DNA of 64,000 nt from Gracilaria vermiculophylla (GCA_019155205.2 JAHNZQ020003146.1:850686-914685); one strand, 5' to 3'; numbered from the stretch's first letter, positions 40,487 through 51,257 are shown. Made by a program: numbers and translations. Notes: generated from the sequence alone by a model not told the origin.

Positions 40487-43400
40487 TTAAGCCCCCAACA
40501 CCAAACCATCTGTAACTCCTACCTCTCGCAAAGCAAGACGGAATTGGGTGACTTGCTGTGTGAATCGGTCTCGATTCTTGCTTTCCAGGTTCAACTGCAC
40601 GTCAAACATTAGTTTGTCAAATGCTGAAGCTACCCCACTTTGTCGCTCTGGAGGCTGAGATTGGATGACTCTATTCTTGATCTTGACATACGTGGCTTGA
40701 TTTGTCAATATCAGACTGAGTAATGGTCTTGACAGACTCCACTGGTTCGTGCAGTCAATGTTAATGATCATCGTAAAGATGATTTCAAGGCATGAAGGGA
40801 ACAGATCTGGAGACTGATCAACGTGCGCTTGCATCATCCGACCGTAGTCGCTACCTTTCATGGCCTGCTTAAATCTAAACGCGGACAACGCATCAATCGC
40901 AGTCGCCGACTGTGAACTCATCCACACCTCGTATGATTGAAGACCTTCTCTGAGAGACTCCATAATGCAGGTGAAAGTCCCATGGTCTAACTCTGCTATC
41001 TCCTTGGGATGGCTGCCAGCCAAAACTTCCATGAGTCCAAAGTGCGCCCTGGCGACTTTGGGGAAGGCCAAAAGTTGGTCAATAGGAACGGCGAGAATCA
41101 GTCGGAAACATATTGCCATTGCGTTTTTCAATGCTGGATCGCCGTAGAGAGCAAAAACTCCAAAGTTAACGTAGCCACCAGACAAGGCTCTTTGGAAAAT
41201 GAGCAAAGAAACCCATGTACCTTTGTAGAGTACTCGATAAGCATCTATCCCTGAATTCTTCTTCACCATCTCAGCTCCTCCAATTCGTTCCCAGTTTGCT
41301 ATGGTATACTTACCGTATGTTTCCAGAATTTTCGAAGCCTCGCGGAAGAGTAGAATACCATTCGGAGAAGAACTGTCAAACACAATTCTTTGAGATTTGT
41401 TGAACACGAGTTCAGCATAGAATTTCAATAAGACGTTTGTCACTTCTGGGACCCCAGCTTCAGAGAAAACACTGCAAATCTTCAACAAAACCGGTGTGTG
41501 TGCTGGATAGAGCCAGTCGAAAAAGAGAGTGTAAGTCTTCCGATTCGCAACTGTAGTCGCAACGCCACGCAAGTCTCTAAGAACGCCGATTGTTGCAGCT
41601 TTCACGGCTTGGTCGCTTAGGAAGGCTTCTTTGCTTGGCAGAGTAGCAAGCGCTTCTAATCTTCGTTGCAACGGTTCCATGAACTGAGTGAATTCACGTT
41701 CTGGATCTGCGCTCGTGGAGGGACTTGCGAATAGAATTCGAAGTAGTGTTTGATAAAATGTCGTCCGATGTCGACCCATATGGGAGTCAGGTCCTTTCAT
41801 AAACGGAAACGAGTCTTCGTCATGGTTTTGAACCATGTCGCGGATTGTTTGCAACTTGCAGAGCACCCTGCCGCTGCTGTACCCAGAAGCCAAATCCTGC
41901 AAGAGAGACAAGGACTTTCCAACGATCTGCAATCCATCAACGACTCCGTAATTTCGCAGATTGCAAGCAATCTTTGAAGCGACAACGTCAAGCACGTGCA
42001 TATGATCAGTCATGCCCAATCGTTCAGCCATTTTCACGTACACCTTGCTATTCGCCACCGCTTCTTCGCCAATATAGGAACGCCGAAACGCTTGGGTGAA
42101 GTCTGCAATCGCAGCATCAAGCACGGTGGCACCTTTCGTATTCCTCGCTCTACCTGAGGGAGTCGCCAGTGCAGTCGGAGCGACGCCTGGCCGATTGCGC
42201 GCAACGTTGTCCGCGTTCACAGTATGTATCATGAGTTGGAAAACTCGGGCACTTAGTTCGCCTTCGGTAAGCTCTTGTTGCTCGGAGCTTAACGAGTTCG
42301 CTCTGCCTCCGACAACCGCTCCAATGATTCTAACGAGCCATGCAAGCTCTCGCTCCAAGCGAGAAACTTCAAGAGGGTTCGCGCCGACGCCCCCGCTTGC
42401 CGCAAAAGCTTTGTAGTTTTCGAGCATTGGATCCATCAATGACGTTAGGAACAGGGCAGACTTTTCGTATTGCAGTCTGAATATTACTGGAATGGCATCC
42501 AGGTGTTCAGAAAAGTCATTGTCATCGTCATCATCTGCTTGTCGAATAGAGATGAGACGACGAGAAATATACTGCTCAATGATCTTGATTACATGGACAT
42601 CCAGGCGAGTATCAACACCGGTTTTCTGGTACGGCTTCGCCGCGATCAATTTCGACCATAACGAGAGTACGTAAAACAGACTATCACCGACCCAGTTCCA
42701 ATCCGCCGCAAGTGATTGGATGGTAAAGCTTGATACAAGTTCGATCCATTGTGGATATATGTCTACATTGGCAATTTCGTCGAGTTGATAGTTCACCTTT
42801 AACCGCGCAAGCCATCTGCAAAATTGGTGATAGTTATTGTGATCATCCAGTCCCATGCGATTCGAAAGTATTTCTAAAGTGGCAGCCATGTGCCGTTGAA
42901 TGTTGAGCACACGGAACTCTTCTTTCGTGAACAACGTTCGTCGCATACTCACGAGCTGTATGAGACATTCCAGGGCTTTGGAGGACTGACCGCTGTCTGA
43001 GTTACAAAGCGCGCGATAGGTGTCCATAAACACCTTGACCGTGCTCGGGTCCTCTACGATGACATGCCACGTGGTCGGTGGATGAAGTGTGCCAATATCT
43101 TCGCTGCTCTCGTCGAGGCTGCTTCCGATAAAATCGTAGGATAAACAAGCCCGAGCAAGTTCTAAAGCACAGGATCTCAGCTTTGCATGCTGCGGCGGCG
43201 GTGAAAGTTTGGCAAAGGTGCCAATGGCAATGTTGAAGACCTTGAGCAAATGCAAGTCTCGGAAAGACAAGGACACCTTGCGCGCTTGAGAATGGGTGAT
43301 GGTACGGCGAAAGGTGGTGGCACTTGTGTTCATATCGGAAACTAATCTCGCAAGAATTTGAAGCCCGATGATGCAGTGTTCCTCTGATGCGTCAAGGAAG

Positions 43401-43987
43401 CGGCAAACGTCATCAACGATGCCGCGGTGACTGTCTCCATCGTTCCACCCAAGCTTTGTGACACGGCAAAGAAGAGTGGTGAGTTCTAGTCTGACGTACT
43501 GTTCAAGTTGGGGACCTTTGTTGGCCATGTAGTTAAGTACGTAGTTTCGCAGTTCGACGCGTTCTTGCACACCAATTTGCGCCCAGTAGGAAGTTACGAG
43601 TTTTGTAAGTGTCCATGCTGCAAACTTTTGCGCATATGGAGCCTGCATCGTCAAGACGTGGAGAAAGGCACGATGAACATGAGACACATAGAAATTGGTG
43701 GTTAGCGGCGGGTTGAAATCGGGCATAAAGCGTACGGCATTTTGTGGAAAACGATGAAGGTGGACAAACAGGGGGAGGCGATTACTTACGGCTGAGTTTT
43801 CGAGGATCATAGTGCATTGGGATAAATGCCTTGGGTTGGAAGCAAGTGAGAGTAGAGCCGATTCGGCTTGCTGACGAATGGTAGCATCTTGAGCAGTGTA
43901 AAGCTGTTCACACATACGCTCGACGCCGGCCAAGTCATTGGGGAATGCGGCATAGCCGTTGCCTGGGGTGTCAACGACGACGGACAT
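40487..43987 (-). CDS. Exportin-7 (RanBP16)-like nuclear transport receptor
   Basis: The coding sequence is 43987-43790 joined to 43642-40487 (minus), 1117 residues, near the 1087 of animal exportin-7. Homologous landmarks are LAGVERMCEQLYTAQDATIRQQAESAL, WTLTKLVTSYW, LRNYVLNYMANK, ITKLGW-type VTKLGWND and EHCIIGLQILARLVSDMN. The protein is an all-helical HEAT-repeat solenoid that carries cargo through nuclear pores under RanGTP control. A 147-base intron inside the open frame would insert 49 foreign residues exactly where the family continues without a break. The ATG at 43987 is the first in frame. Confidence 0.87.
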   Translation of the reverse strand: MSVVVDTPGNGYAAFPNDLAGVERMCEQLYTAQDATIRQQAESALLSLASNPRHLSQCTMILENSAVSNRLPLFVHLHRFPQNAVRFMPDFNPPLTTNFYVSHVHRAFLHVLTMQAPYAQKFAAWTLTKLVTSYWAQIGVQERVELRNYVLNYMANKGPQLEQYVRLELTTLLCRVTKLGWNDGDSHRGIVDDVCRFLDASEEHCIIGLQILARLVSDMNTSATTFRRTITHSQARKVSLSFRDLHLLKVFNIAIGTFAKLSPPPQHAKLRSCALELARACLSYDFIGSSLDESSEDIGTLHPPTTWHVIVEDPSTVKVFMDTYRALCNSDSGQSSKALECLIQLVSMRRTLFTKEEFRVLNIQRHMAATLEILSNRMGLDDHNNYHQFCRWLARLKVNYQLDEIANVDIYPQWIELVSSFTIQSLAADWNWVGDSLFYVLSLWSKLIAAKPYQKTGVDTRLDVHVIKIIEQYISRRLISIRQADDDDDNDFSEHLDAIPVIFRLQYEKSALFLTSLMDPMLENYKAFAASGGVGANPLEVSRLERELAWLVRIIGAVVGGRANSLSSEQQELTEGELSARVFQLMIHTVNADNVARNRPGVAPTALATPSGRARNTKGATVLDAAIADFTQAFRRSYIGEEAVANSKVYVKMAERLGMTDHMHVLDVVASKIACNLRNYGVVDGLQIVGKSLSLLQDLASGYSSGRVLCKLQTIRDMVQNHDEDSFPFMKGPDSHMGRHRTTFYQTLLRILFASPSTSADPEREFTQFMEPLQRRLEALATLPSKEAFLSDQAVKAATIGVLRDLRGVATTVANRKTYTLFFDWLYPAHTPVLLKICSVFSEAGVPEVTNVLLKFYAELVFNKSQRIVFDSSSPNGILLFREASKILETYGKYTIANWERIGGAEMVKKNSGIDAYRVLYKGTWVSLLIFQRALSGGYVNFGVFALYGDPALKNAMAICFRLILAVPIDQLLAFPKVARAHFGLMEVLAGSHPKEIAELDHGTFTCIMESLREGLQSYEVWMSSQSATAIDALSAFRFKQAMKGSDYGRMMQAHVDQSPDLFPSCLEIIFTMIINIDCTNQWSLSRPLLSLILTNQATYVKIKNRVIQSQPPERQSGVASAFDKLMFDVQLNLESKNRDRFTQQVTQFRLALREVGVTDGLVLGA
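43643..43789 (-). other. In-frame 147-base intron in the exportin gene
   Basis: Donor GTAAGT after ...ENSA and acceptor ATGCAG before APYAQKF. The length is 49 codons with no stop in frame, so the unspliced message would also be readable. Removal restores the conserved exportin sequence. Confidence 0.8.
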
Positions 43988-44960
43988 GGGGCGAAAGAGG
44001 GAAAAGGCGTGGGAGACTTTAAGCAAGACACCGGAAGAATCAGGTTGAAGCTTGTAGGTTTGGATTCAACAACGTGCCCTGCCAAGGGCTCGCGCGCCAG
44101 CGGACTGCCGTGAATCTGTTGGGGTTCTTGCTGGCAGTGGACGATCAGGCGTGACGATCGTTGACGACAGAATGAAGGAGATCGGGGGACGTGATGCTAA
44201 CCGCGGAGGCCGCGAGAAAGTGAGGGACTATCAGCGGATGATGTGGGCGGCGGTACGCTGGGTATGCAAGGTCGAGCGTGGGAAGAACGCGGTCGGTAGC
44301 GGGCGGCAACGCAACGCTTGCTCTTGAGGCCGAAAAAAGCGTCTCAACGTGCATCAGCGGATCAAATCGTTGTATTTGGCCTAGCGCGCGTTTAGGTCGC
44401 GCAGTGAGGGCGGCTGGCGGGTCGCGTTTTCGGTTATATTTTTGCTCCTTTGCGCATCGAGTCGCTGACTGTTGCGGGGTCGCATCGGGCACTCGGAAGC
44501 GGAGACGGCGCCGGCCCAGATACACGCACAGTGGCCGACAAACGAAATGGCGGCGTTGTTGGACGGCCTGCATACGCAAGTACTGAAGTGAGACCGTTGG
44601 CGACGCTTATCGCCTGCGACTCGAACGCATGTACACGCGCAGGACGCGTCGTGGTTGGCATCTGAGTGAAACAAATCGTTTGCAAGTTTGCCGCCTCGTG
44701 TCCCGCGGGAGTCACGGCACGCGGTGTGTTCTGCCATTCATTTACAACGTAATGTACACGATTGCGCGACGACACATGAACGTAACCAGCGTGTATGCGG
44801 TGCACTTCAAAATGATGCGGAACGAAGGTGCACCTGAGAGGTTAATGCGGGCAAAATGACATTAACATTGCCCTACGGTGAGTAAGTCATAACTTGAAAA
44901 AGAGAGTTACAAACGTCAACGAAACGCATCAAGTTAGAGGAAAGAAGTGTCTGTGCACAC
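43988..44960. other. Intergenic, no recognisable gene
   Basis: Overlapping frames of 70-144 codons on both strands are Arg/Ala-rich and contradictory. It holds the exportin promoter (minus) and the 3' flank of the next gene. Confidence 0.45.
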
Positions 44961-45896
44961 CTACGATTGCTCTTTGCGCTGCACCAACTTGCTCTGTTCA
45001 TTGGGTCCGTCGACCACTTTTTTCTCAACATCAGTATCTTTAGGCCCAGGATTGTAAATCTTAAAATCAAGCAACAAGGTAGTTTTGATAGAGTGTGGTA
45101 TGCGCTTGTAGAGCGAGGGAGGAATGGGGATAAGCACGCTGGTTGAGCGCTTCCATTCATCGTAGCCCGGCTTGTTTCCATACTTTTCATCCCACGACTT
45201 CTCAAGGATAGGAATACCGCTGACAAACAAAAGCAACAGAGTGATGAAGATGGGGCTGGCAATGGCGGCATATTCGGCGCCGTGCAGATCATTGGTGGCA
45301 GAGATGAAAAGTCCCCACCAAACGAGCATTTCAGCGAAGAAATTGGGGTGACGAGACCAGTTCCATACTCCGTAGTCAGTCCATCTTCCCTTTGACTCCG
45401 GTTTGCTCTTGAAAATGGACTTTTGCTGGTCCGCCACGGCCTCCAAAACGGCGGCGAATGCGAAGATGGCCCAGCCGACGTAATCCCGCCCGTTCAATGG
45501 GTTGCTTGAAGGCTTGGAGTTGACAATGGTCACAGCGAGAGACACGGTCCACACCCACACAGCCTGCAGAATCCAGAACGCGGCCAGTTTGGCAAGGTCA
45601 TCGCGCTTGTCGTCGAAGCGGCGATCCTCGCCCCACTGGATGATTCGATACAAAAGAAAGGCGCACAGGCGGGCGCCCCAAGCGAAGACGCATGTGGAGA
45701 GCACGATTTGTCGCGGTTCGTAAGCGCCTCCAACAGTGAGTGTTATGATGGCCAGCAGGATGAAGTTGGTGGTGCCCGCAAAATCGGTCACTTTGTCAAA
45801 GCGCAACAGGTAGGTGATGAGGAAGAACGAGAACTGGAACAGCACAGTCACAATGGCGGTGAGCGCCAGCAGGCGATCGTCCAGCGGGTTGGCCAT
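44961..45896 (-). CDS. DUF1295 membrane protein (steroid 5-alpha-reductase-like)
   Basis: From the ATG at 45896 the product is 311 residues with about six to seven hydrophobic segments. The diagnostic C-terminal block is present: YGVWNWSRHPNFFAEMLVWWGLF, then SGIPILEKSWDEKYGNKPGYDEWKRSTS, as in DUF1295 and the related ICMT/steroid-reductase membrane enzymes. These use NAD(P)H or SAM on lipophilic substrates in the ER; the exact reaction is not assignable. The last 40 residues are charged. The frame upstream of 45896 lacks another ATG. Confidence 0.8.
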   Translation of the reverse strand: MANPLDDRLLALTAIVTVLFQFSFFLITYLLRFDKVTDFAGTTNFILLAIITLTVGGAYEPRQIVLSTCVFAWGARLCAFLLYRIIQWGEDRRFDDKRDDLAKLAAFWILQAVWVWTVSLAVTIVNSKPSSNPLNGRDYVGWAIFAFAAVLEAVADQQKSIFKSKPESKGRWTDYGVWNWSRHPNFFAEMLVWWGLFISATNDLHGAEYAAIASPIFITLLLLFVSGIPILEKSWDEKYGNKPGYDEWKRSTSVLIPIPPSLYKRIPHSIKTTLLLDFKIYNPGPKDTDVEKKVVDGPNEQSKLVQRKEQS

Positions 45897-47910
45897 GGCG
45901 TTGCCTTTTCGCACGAAGGCACGTAATCGGGGATGGAGGCGTATGTAAGAAAGCCAAACGGCGCATTTCATCGAGATAGGCCGTGCCGCTTCGCGGACGT
46001 ATTATAGGGAGATTTGGCGCCGTTGCGTGTGCAACGTGGAGCAAGGCGGAGGCGTGATGCGCACGGTTGATGGCCTCGCTTGCGCCAATCCGTTTGTGGC
46101 ATGTGGTGGCGAGCATGACATCGCGCACTGTGCTTGGGACGCGCACCTCGCCGAACGGTACACTGCTGCCATACTGGAGCTGCCGAACATTGTGCGCCGC
46201 TCTCTCCAGAATGCTCAAACACCGTGCGCCATCAGCGGCGTGTTTGGCGCCGCGGTTGCTACGCCAGCGTCCACAGGGATATTTCCGTAACCCTCGCTGA
46301 CCTCCCTCGCTGACCTCCCTCGCAGCTTGACCCGTTCGGTTACTCGGAGAGAACCTTTCTACACTGACGCACGGATACACCATGGCGGCTGCAGAACATT
46401 CGCAGTCTCGTGTTGGCACACGCCGAAAAACACTATGGACGGCGCAGAACGCTGCTTTTGCAACTGGTTCGACGATTTTTGTCCATTCATCGCCAACACG
46501 CAACACACAATCCATTTGGCTCCCCCCATCGCCATGGTGACTCTTCGTCACGGCTGAGATATTGCGATGTGGACTGTCCGTGACCAATACAGCTATCGAC
46601 GAACTTTCTAGCTTCTTGCTGCGTGCTCGTTCTGAAAACTGATACCGCAACAAGCGTTCATCTTGGTACGCCATTAGCGTTCCATGAGTTTGTTTCCAAC
46701 ATTGTTTCATGCGAGGACAACATGTCTGTCGCAAAGCGTCTGACGTCGCACAATCGCCGTTTGGAGGCTTTTTGCGCTGCTCCCACACCGCTATGTTTTG
46801 TGTACAAGTAGCAAATATCCACCGCCTCAGTGCGGCGCATATGTGGTACTCTGTCCTTTATTCACACTTTCAACAGTCAGGTGAGTAAAACCAATCTTCC
46901 TCACGGAGGTGCATGCTCTTGAAGCTTCTCTTACCACCTTCCCGCGTGCTGGACGTGCCACCAGCCGCACAGCGTACAAACGCTCACGACGCCCAAACTA
47001 CTACACGCTCATACAGTGGCGCCCAACAAGCAGCAGACGACGCGGCACGTCTCCCCGCGCACCTCGGGTGCTCGGGCGCGCCAGCAGCCACTTGTGAGTG
47101 GCCCGGTATTTCCAGGCACTAGGTTTCGTGATGGCGCCCAGATGCGAGCCGTGAGCGCAGCGGCGAGAAGGCTCGGGAGCAATTGCCCGTACCTACCGAT
47201 ATGAAGGGAAGGGTGACGCCGTGAATCGCTCAGCGATTAATCGCAGCTCTCTCCACAACTTGTGGTCTTGTGATTACCCTTTGCGCACTCGCACAAGCGA
47301 GATGCGCGCCCCGCGCCAAATGGGCCATTCGCGTACGACATGATGAGCAAGGAGCGCAAGCAGAGACCATGTACAGCGATGAAGTAGATGCACACGGTGC
47401 ACGCGCCCGCTGGCCTGCAAGAGAGTTAGGTGCAAGAATAGAACGAACGGCGGAGCGCCGAGGCTGCCGTTCTAGAACAGTTGTGCAAACGCACCGCCGC
47501 ATGGCGCGGCTTCCAACCGGGCAGGCGCGCCGCGGCGACGACAAGTAGCACTGACAACGGTGAATCAAAAGTATAGTCCAACTCAGGCTGCACTCTACGG
47601 AACACATGTAGCAGGCGGTCGAACAGCGGCGCCACGACGACGCCCAGCGGCGCTCGCCAGACGTATCCAACAAACAACGGCCCACAAACGGCGGTGCTCG
47701 CGAGATCATATCTGGCGGCGACCTGCAGAGCGCACGCTGAGAAAAAAGGCGTCGCCAAATGAGCACGAGCCCGCGCAGGCAGGCAATCAACAAGGCCGCG
47801 CCCCACGCGCAGCGCGCGCGCCGTCACGGTCGCTCGCTCGCTGCGCGGCTGTTCCACATGCGTCGCGCAGTTTAACGCGCAGCGCGCAGACTCGCCGTCG
47901 CGCGCCAGTC
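45897..47910. other. Long intergenic region without a recognisable gene
   Basis: Long minus-strand frames (such as 45796-46788) and several plus-strand frames overlap, all Ala/Arg/His-rich and without motifs. Near 46294-46320 there is a short tandem of CTGACCTCCCTCG units. A gene here cannot be excluded but none is supported. Confidence 0.4.
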
Positions 47911-47918
47911 TATAAAAG
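47911..47918 (+). promoter_or_regulatory. TATA box
   Basis: TATAAAAG lies 59 bases upstream of the ATG at 47970. Confidence 0.6.
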
Positions 47919-47969
47919 CGTTGCCGCGCTGACTGTGCACCACCGCCTGGGCAACAACAGCCTCCCCGC

Positions 47970-48509
47970 ATGACCCTCACCCTCCCGCCTCACAAGCTTC
48001 CCATCGCCAACACCAAAACCATGTCGTCCTCGTCCGATAGCAGCTACTCATCGTACGCGAAGCGCTCGCATCGCACATCGTCCGCGAAGAGCGTTCGCAG
48101 CCGCAGAAAGAAGCGCCGGTCACAGGCAGAAATCAGCCGATCGCCGTCGCAGCACGCAATGGAAGAGCTGAGCGACCTGGCCAGCTTCTTCAGCACGCTG
48201 ATGCCCGGAAGCGGCGAGCCGACGGTGCGGCGCACACGCAGCGCGTCGATCAGTCGCACGCGCAGCAGCGCGTCGACGAGCTCGTCATCGTCTTCGTCTT
48301 CGTCGCCGAGCGCTTCGGCGCCGTCGACGCCGCGGCCGGCAAGCCAGTCGCCGTCGCGGCGCGGCAGCAAGCGGCAGGTGAGATGGAAGGACCAGCTGGG
48401 CGCGGAGCAGGGGCGCCAGGCGCCGAGCACGGTGGGAGAGGAACAGCAGGTGGGCGGCTCGCTGCTGCTCAGCACAATGCTCAACATGGTGCACGGGCCC
48501 AGCCCATAG
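47970..48509 (+). CDS. Small Ser/Arg-rich disordered protein, function unknown
   Basis: The 179-residue protein is Ser- and Arg-rich, with an RS-like middle (RSASISRTRSSASTSSSSS) and a basic N-terminal third (KSVRSRRKKRRS). No folded domain is visible except a short helical patch (MEELSDLASFFSTLM). A TATA box 59 bases upstream and AATAAA 94 bases downstream support a transcribed unit. An in-frame ATG at codon 18 (MSSSSDSSYSS) may be the real start. SR-type nuclear or chromatin-associated function is possible but unproven. Confidence 0.55.
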   Translation: MTLTLPPHKLPIANTKTMSSSSDSSYSSYAKRSHRTSSAKSVRSRRKKRRSQAEISRSPSQHAMEELSDLASFFSTLMPGSGEPTVRRTRSASISRTRSSASTSSSSSSSSSPSASAPSTPRPASQSPSRRGSKRQVRWKDQLGAEQGRQAPSTVGEEQQVGGSLLLSTMLNMVHGPSP

Positions 48510-48602
48510 TCCTGTACACGTATGACGCCACGCGGCGCGCGCCACCACGCGTCCACGCGCGCGACGTGGCGTGGCGGCCCGCCACCCACTGTAAAGCACC
48601 CC

Positions 48603-48608
48603 AATAAA
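48603..48608 (+). terminator. Likely polyadenylation signal
   Basis: AATAAA, 94 bases after the stop of the Ser/Arg-rich gene. Confidence 0.5.
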
Positions 48609-48799
48609 GCACTGCGCCGCACACGCGCCGAAGCGCGGCCGCGCCTGAGCGCGAGACGGCTGTGCGCTACGTGTGCGAGTGCCGTTATTTGAAATTCAAT
48701 TTTGTTTGATTTGCAGGCGTTGCGCCTTGGCTGCCAGCGCGTGCGCGCTCTGCGCCGTTGCTTACTGCGACACGCGCTCGCACGCGGCGTCTCGTGTCT

Positions 48800-49276
48800 C
48801 TCTGCGCGCGGCCTTCTCCCACCAAACTGCAGACGCTGTTGCTCGCGGCCCACCGCCCTCACGCTCGTCCCACAGCCCTCCCGCGCCCCCGCCCTCGACG
48901 TACGCCCACTCCCCGCACGCACCGTTACCTTCCCGCCCGGCTATCCGTTGCGCTCCGCTATTCTCCGCACGCCTTTCTCTCCCCTGCCTCCCCTCCTTCC
49001 CCCGCCCGTTCCCGTTCCCCGCCTTTCTTTCGTATTCCTTTCCCCCCTCGCCCCCGCTTCTGCCGTTTCATACTTCCCATTCCCTGCCTTCATTGCTTCC
49101 CGCTTTTGCTCGCCCAACGCGTTGTGCTTTTGTCGTTCGCCCCCTCCGCCACCTACCTACCTCCTAGCGTCTCCGCTCTGTATGCACCCCGCCCGTGTCC
49201 CACCCGCTGCACTCGCCTCCCCGCCTCGGTCGCCCCCTCGTGCAGCCCTGTAACCCCCACGTTCTCCGACTCTCAA
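48800..49276 (+). other. Pyrimidine-rich leader upstream of the two-exon gene
   Basis: About 470 bases dominated by C and T (CCCTCC, TTCCCC words). The frame is open by composition, but the codons give only Pro/Ser/Arg strings, so this reads as 5' UTR or promoter, not protein. Confidence 0.45.
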
Positions 49277-49981
49277 ATGTCTTTCCTCAAATGCTGCGTC
49301 GGCGCCGATCCCCGACCCCCTCCGGAGAACGTGCGTCCCGTTTCCGCCTCGCAACGTCGAAGTGCCGCTGCTGCCGCCACCGGTTATGCCACCGACGCCA
49401 GTGGCAACAAGAAGAAGATGAAGCTTCCCACCGAGGTATTCTTCGACCCGACCAAGCCGGATGGCCAGCTCAGCTCCGTAACCGACCCCCCAACGTCCAA
49501 CCGTGACCACTCCGACCCGAAGAAGAAGAAGGAGCACAAGGACCGTTCAGGTACGTTACTCACCGTTGTCTCGTCATGCCACCCGCTTTCTTACGCGTCC
49601 ACCGTCGTCCTTGCTGACCTCGAGCGAGCGTTTCCTTTTTTTCTACGTTTTGTGTCGTTTGCTTCCGTTGCCATGCGTTCTCTGCCCCACCCCACAGCTC
49701 AAAATAAGGAGTCGAAAAAAGCAGCTCCGGCTAAAGATCGGGCGGAGCTCGAACTCCCCGATAACAATGGTCTCACTCGTGGTCAGAACTTTATGAAGGT
49801 AGAGAAATGGTTGCGCTCTTCTTGCAAGTATGAGCAGATGGATATAACCCCGAAAGAAATTACAAATATCGAAGATGGCCAAACCGACGCCCCCAACACC
49901 GCAGCCGAACCGCCATCCGAGAAAGACAGACTACCGCAAGCCATGGTCAACCATCATTCTGTCACAGATTCTTCCCGATAA
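49277..49981 (+). CDS. Two-exon protein of unknown function
   Basis: Exons 49277-49550 and 49698-49981 give 185 residues starting MSFLKCCVGADP. Exon 1 is Lys/Pro-rich (KKMKLPTEVFFDPTKPDGQ) and ends in a lysine-rich run; exon 2 has AELELPDNNGLTRGQNFMKVEKWLRSSCKYEQMDI and a disordered acidic tail. The intron is in frame and stop-free, so an unspliced product is also possible; spliced is preferred because of good GTACGT and CCACAG sites and the odd hydrophobic composition of the insert. No family was recognised. Confidence 0.55.
   Translation: MSFLKCCVGADPRPPPENVRPVSASQRRSAAAAATGYATDASGNKKKMKLPTEVFFDPTKPDGQLSSVTDPPTSNRDHSDPKKKKEHKDRSGTLLTVVSSCHPLSYASTVVLADLERAFPFFLRFVSFASVAMRSLPHPTAQNKESKKAAPAKDRAELELPDNNGLTRGQNFMKVEKWLRSSCKYEQMDITPKEITNIEDGQTDAPNTAAEPPSEKDRLPQAMVNHHSVTDSSR
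49551..49697 (+). other. In-frame 147-base intron
   Basis: Donor GTACGT, acceptor CCCCACAG after a pyrimidine-rich stretch. Exactly 49 codons long, with no in-frame stop. Confidence 0.65.
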
Positions 49982-50494
49982 CTGCTCAGTTTATCCGTAT
50001 CTAACGCCCCAAACAACAGAAAATCGATTGAGAACACAACCGTCGTACTCACCGCCTTGCACAACTTGCGTTTTGCAACTGCCACTGTTGACAGCCGACC
50101 GTCACCCGGCGTGAAAGAGATACAGCCAGTCAGGGAAAGGGAGATGTTCGATTGCGTTCGCTCGTTGTTCTGGTTTCGTCACCACCAACCTAACAATCGC
50201 CATCTCACTCCAACGTGCCCCCACCGCCTCGCCCCACCCACCCCGCACCTTCCTCTTATCTCGTATAGCCCACTGTAGGAATCCACATTCATTCCCCGAT
50301 TATGCCTTAAATGTAGACCACCCATGTGACCACATCACAAGCCTTTCGCGCCCTTGTACATTACCATCATCAGTGGACTTGTTCAGCACAGAAAATATTT
50401 GTGTACGCTCAACAACGTGTCAAAAGTTATACCTCATGCTTGGTACTGCGATTGTATTTTTTTTTCTTTTCTACACCCTCGATTGCCATACCTC
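49982..50494. other. Intergenic between convergent genes
   Basis: No gene was recognised. It contains a T-rich run and C-rich stretches typical of 3' flanks. Confidence 0.45.
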
Positions 50495-51257
50495 TCAGGT
50501 TCCAAGCCTCCGCTCTCGCTCCAACACTTCCGGCTCGAATTTGATGTAGTAAATTGTCAATGGCTGCCCTTGTGACGGTGCGTCGTTCTCGTTGTCTCGA
50601 GCCAACACCTTTGCCGTCACCTCCGCGGGGAACCCGGCAGAGTTTAAGACGCCGTTGATGATGCCTGCAGAGAAAGCTGCGCAGTTGAAATGGCCATAGT
50701 CCGCTGGGACTGATATGTACTTGTTAACCAAGGGATCGGCTTCCTCAATATAATCTATGTACAGATCGGCGCCATTGATACACAATGGGATACACGTCAG
50801 CACACATTGCCATCCACACATAATCGCCGCAAAAGCGCGTTGAATGAAAAAGTATGACAACGGAAAACTTACATTCCAGATCGGAGTCGCGCACTTTCTT
50901 GAGGGAATCCGCCTGCTTTCCGTACAAAAACGTCCACAGCGTGAGCGCAATAAAGCTGAGGATGTTGCGCAGACGCGTGTCGCGCTTGGATATCTTCTCG
51001 CGCGCAACAATGAGATCCAGCGCGCGGCGGCCGATTCTGTAGCCGAGCTGCGAGAGCTTTTCCTGCAGCGCCATGACGGACTCCACGCGATCGCGGCAGT
51101 ACGAGACGAGCTCTGCGAAGAGGGCGAGGTACGCGTCCATGTTGACCTCGCCGCGTGCCTGCGTCAGACTCATGTCGAGAATGCTCTTTGCGGCACTTGC
51201 GGACGAGCTGCTTGCGGAAATGTCGGCCAGCATGCTCCTTCTTCCGCGAGACTGCAT
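50495..51257 (-). CDS. TRAPPC5: TRAPP complex subunit 5 (Trs31), two exons
   Basis: Exon 1 is 51257-50873 and exon 2 is 50754-50495, giving 214 residues. Exon 1 carries GEVNMDAYLALFAELVSYCRDRV, LSQLGYRIGRRALDLIVARE and LWTFLYGKQADSLKKV. Exon 2 carries YYIEEADPLVNKYISVPADYG, NCAAFSAGIINGVLNSAGFPAEVTA and the YIKFEPEVLERERRL end. These are in the order and spacing of TRAPPC5, a Bet3-fold subunit of the TRAPP core that activates Rab1/Ypt1 in ER-Golgi traffic. Splicing produces the conserved E-Y-Y-I-E join. A second ATG at codon 9 is an alternative start. Confidence 0.9.
50755..50872 (-). other. Intron of the TRAPPC5 gene
   Basis: 118 bases, donor GTAAGT, acceptor ACATAG. It is not a multiple of three. 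Removal links two halves that otherwise lie in different frames. Confidence 0.88.

Noticed and set aside
45796..46788. A 330-codon minus-strand frame
   Set aside because: It overlaps the start of the DUF1295 gene in another frame, shows no domain and has scrambled composition. A faint likeness to the alkyltransferase motif (VPFGEVRV) lacks the active-site PCHR.
47230..47980. Overlapping frames of up to 187 codons on the minus strand
   Set aside because: GC-rich, Arg/Cys/Ala-rich and in conflict with each other; one runs into the promoter of the TATA-bearing gene.
48758..49276. 173-codon N-terminal extension of the two-exon gene
   Set aside because: The stretch is pyrimidine-rich and codes only Pro/Ser/Arg/Leu strings; the ATG at 49277 begins normal protein sequence.
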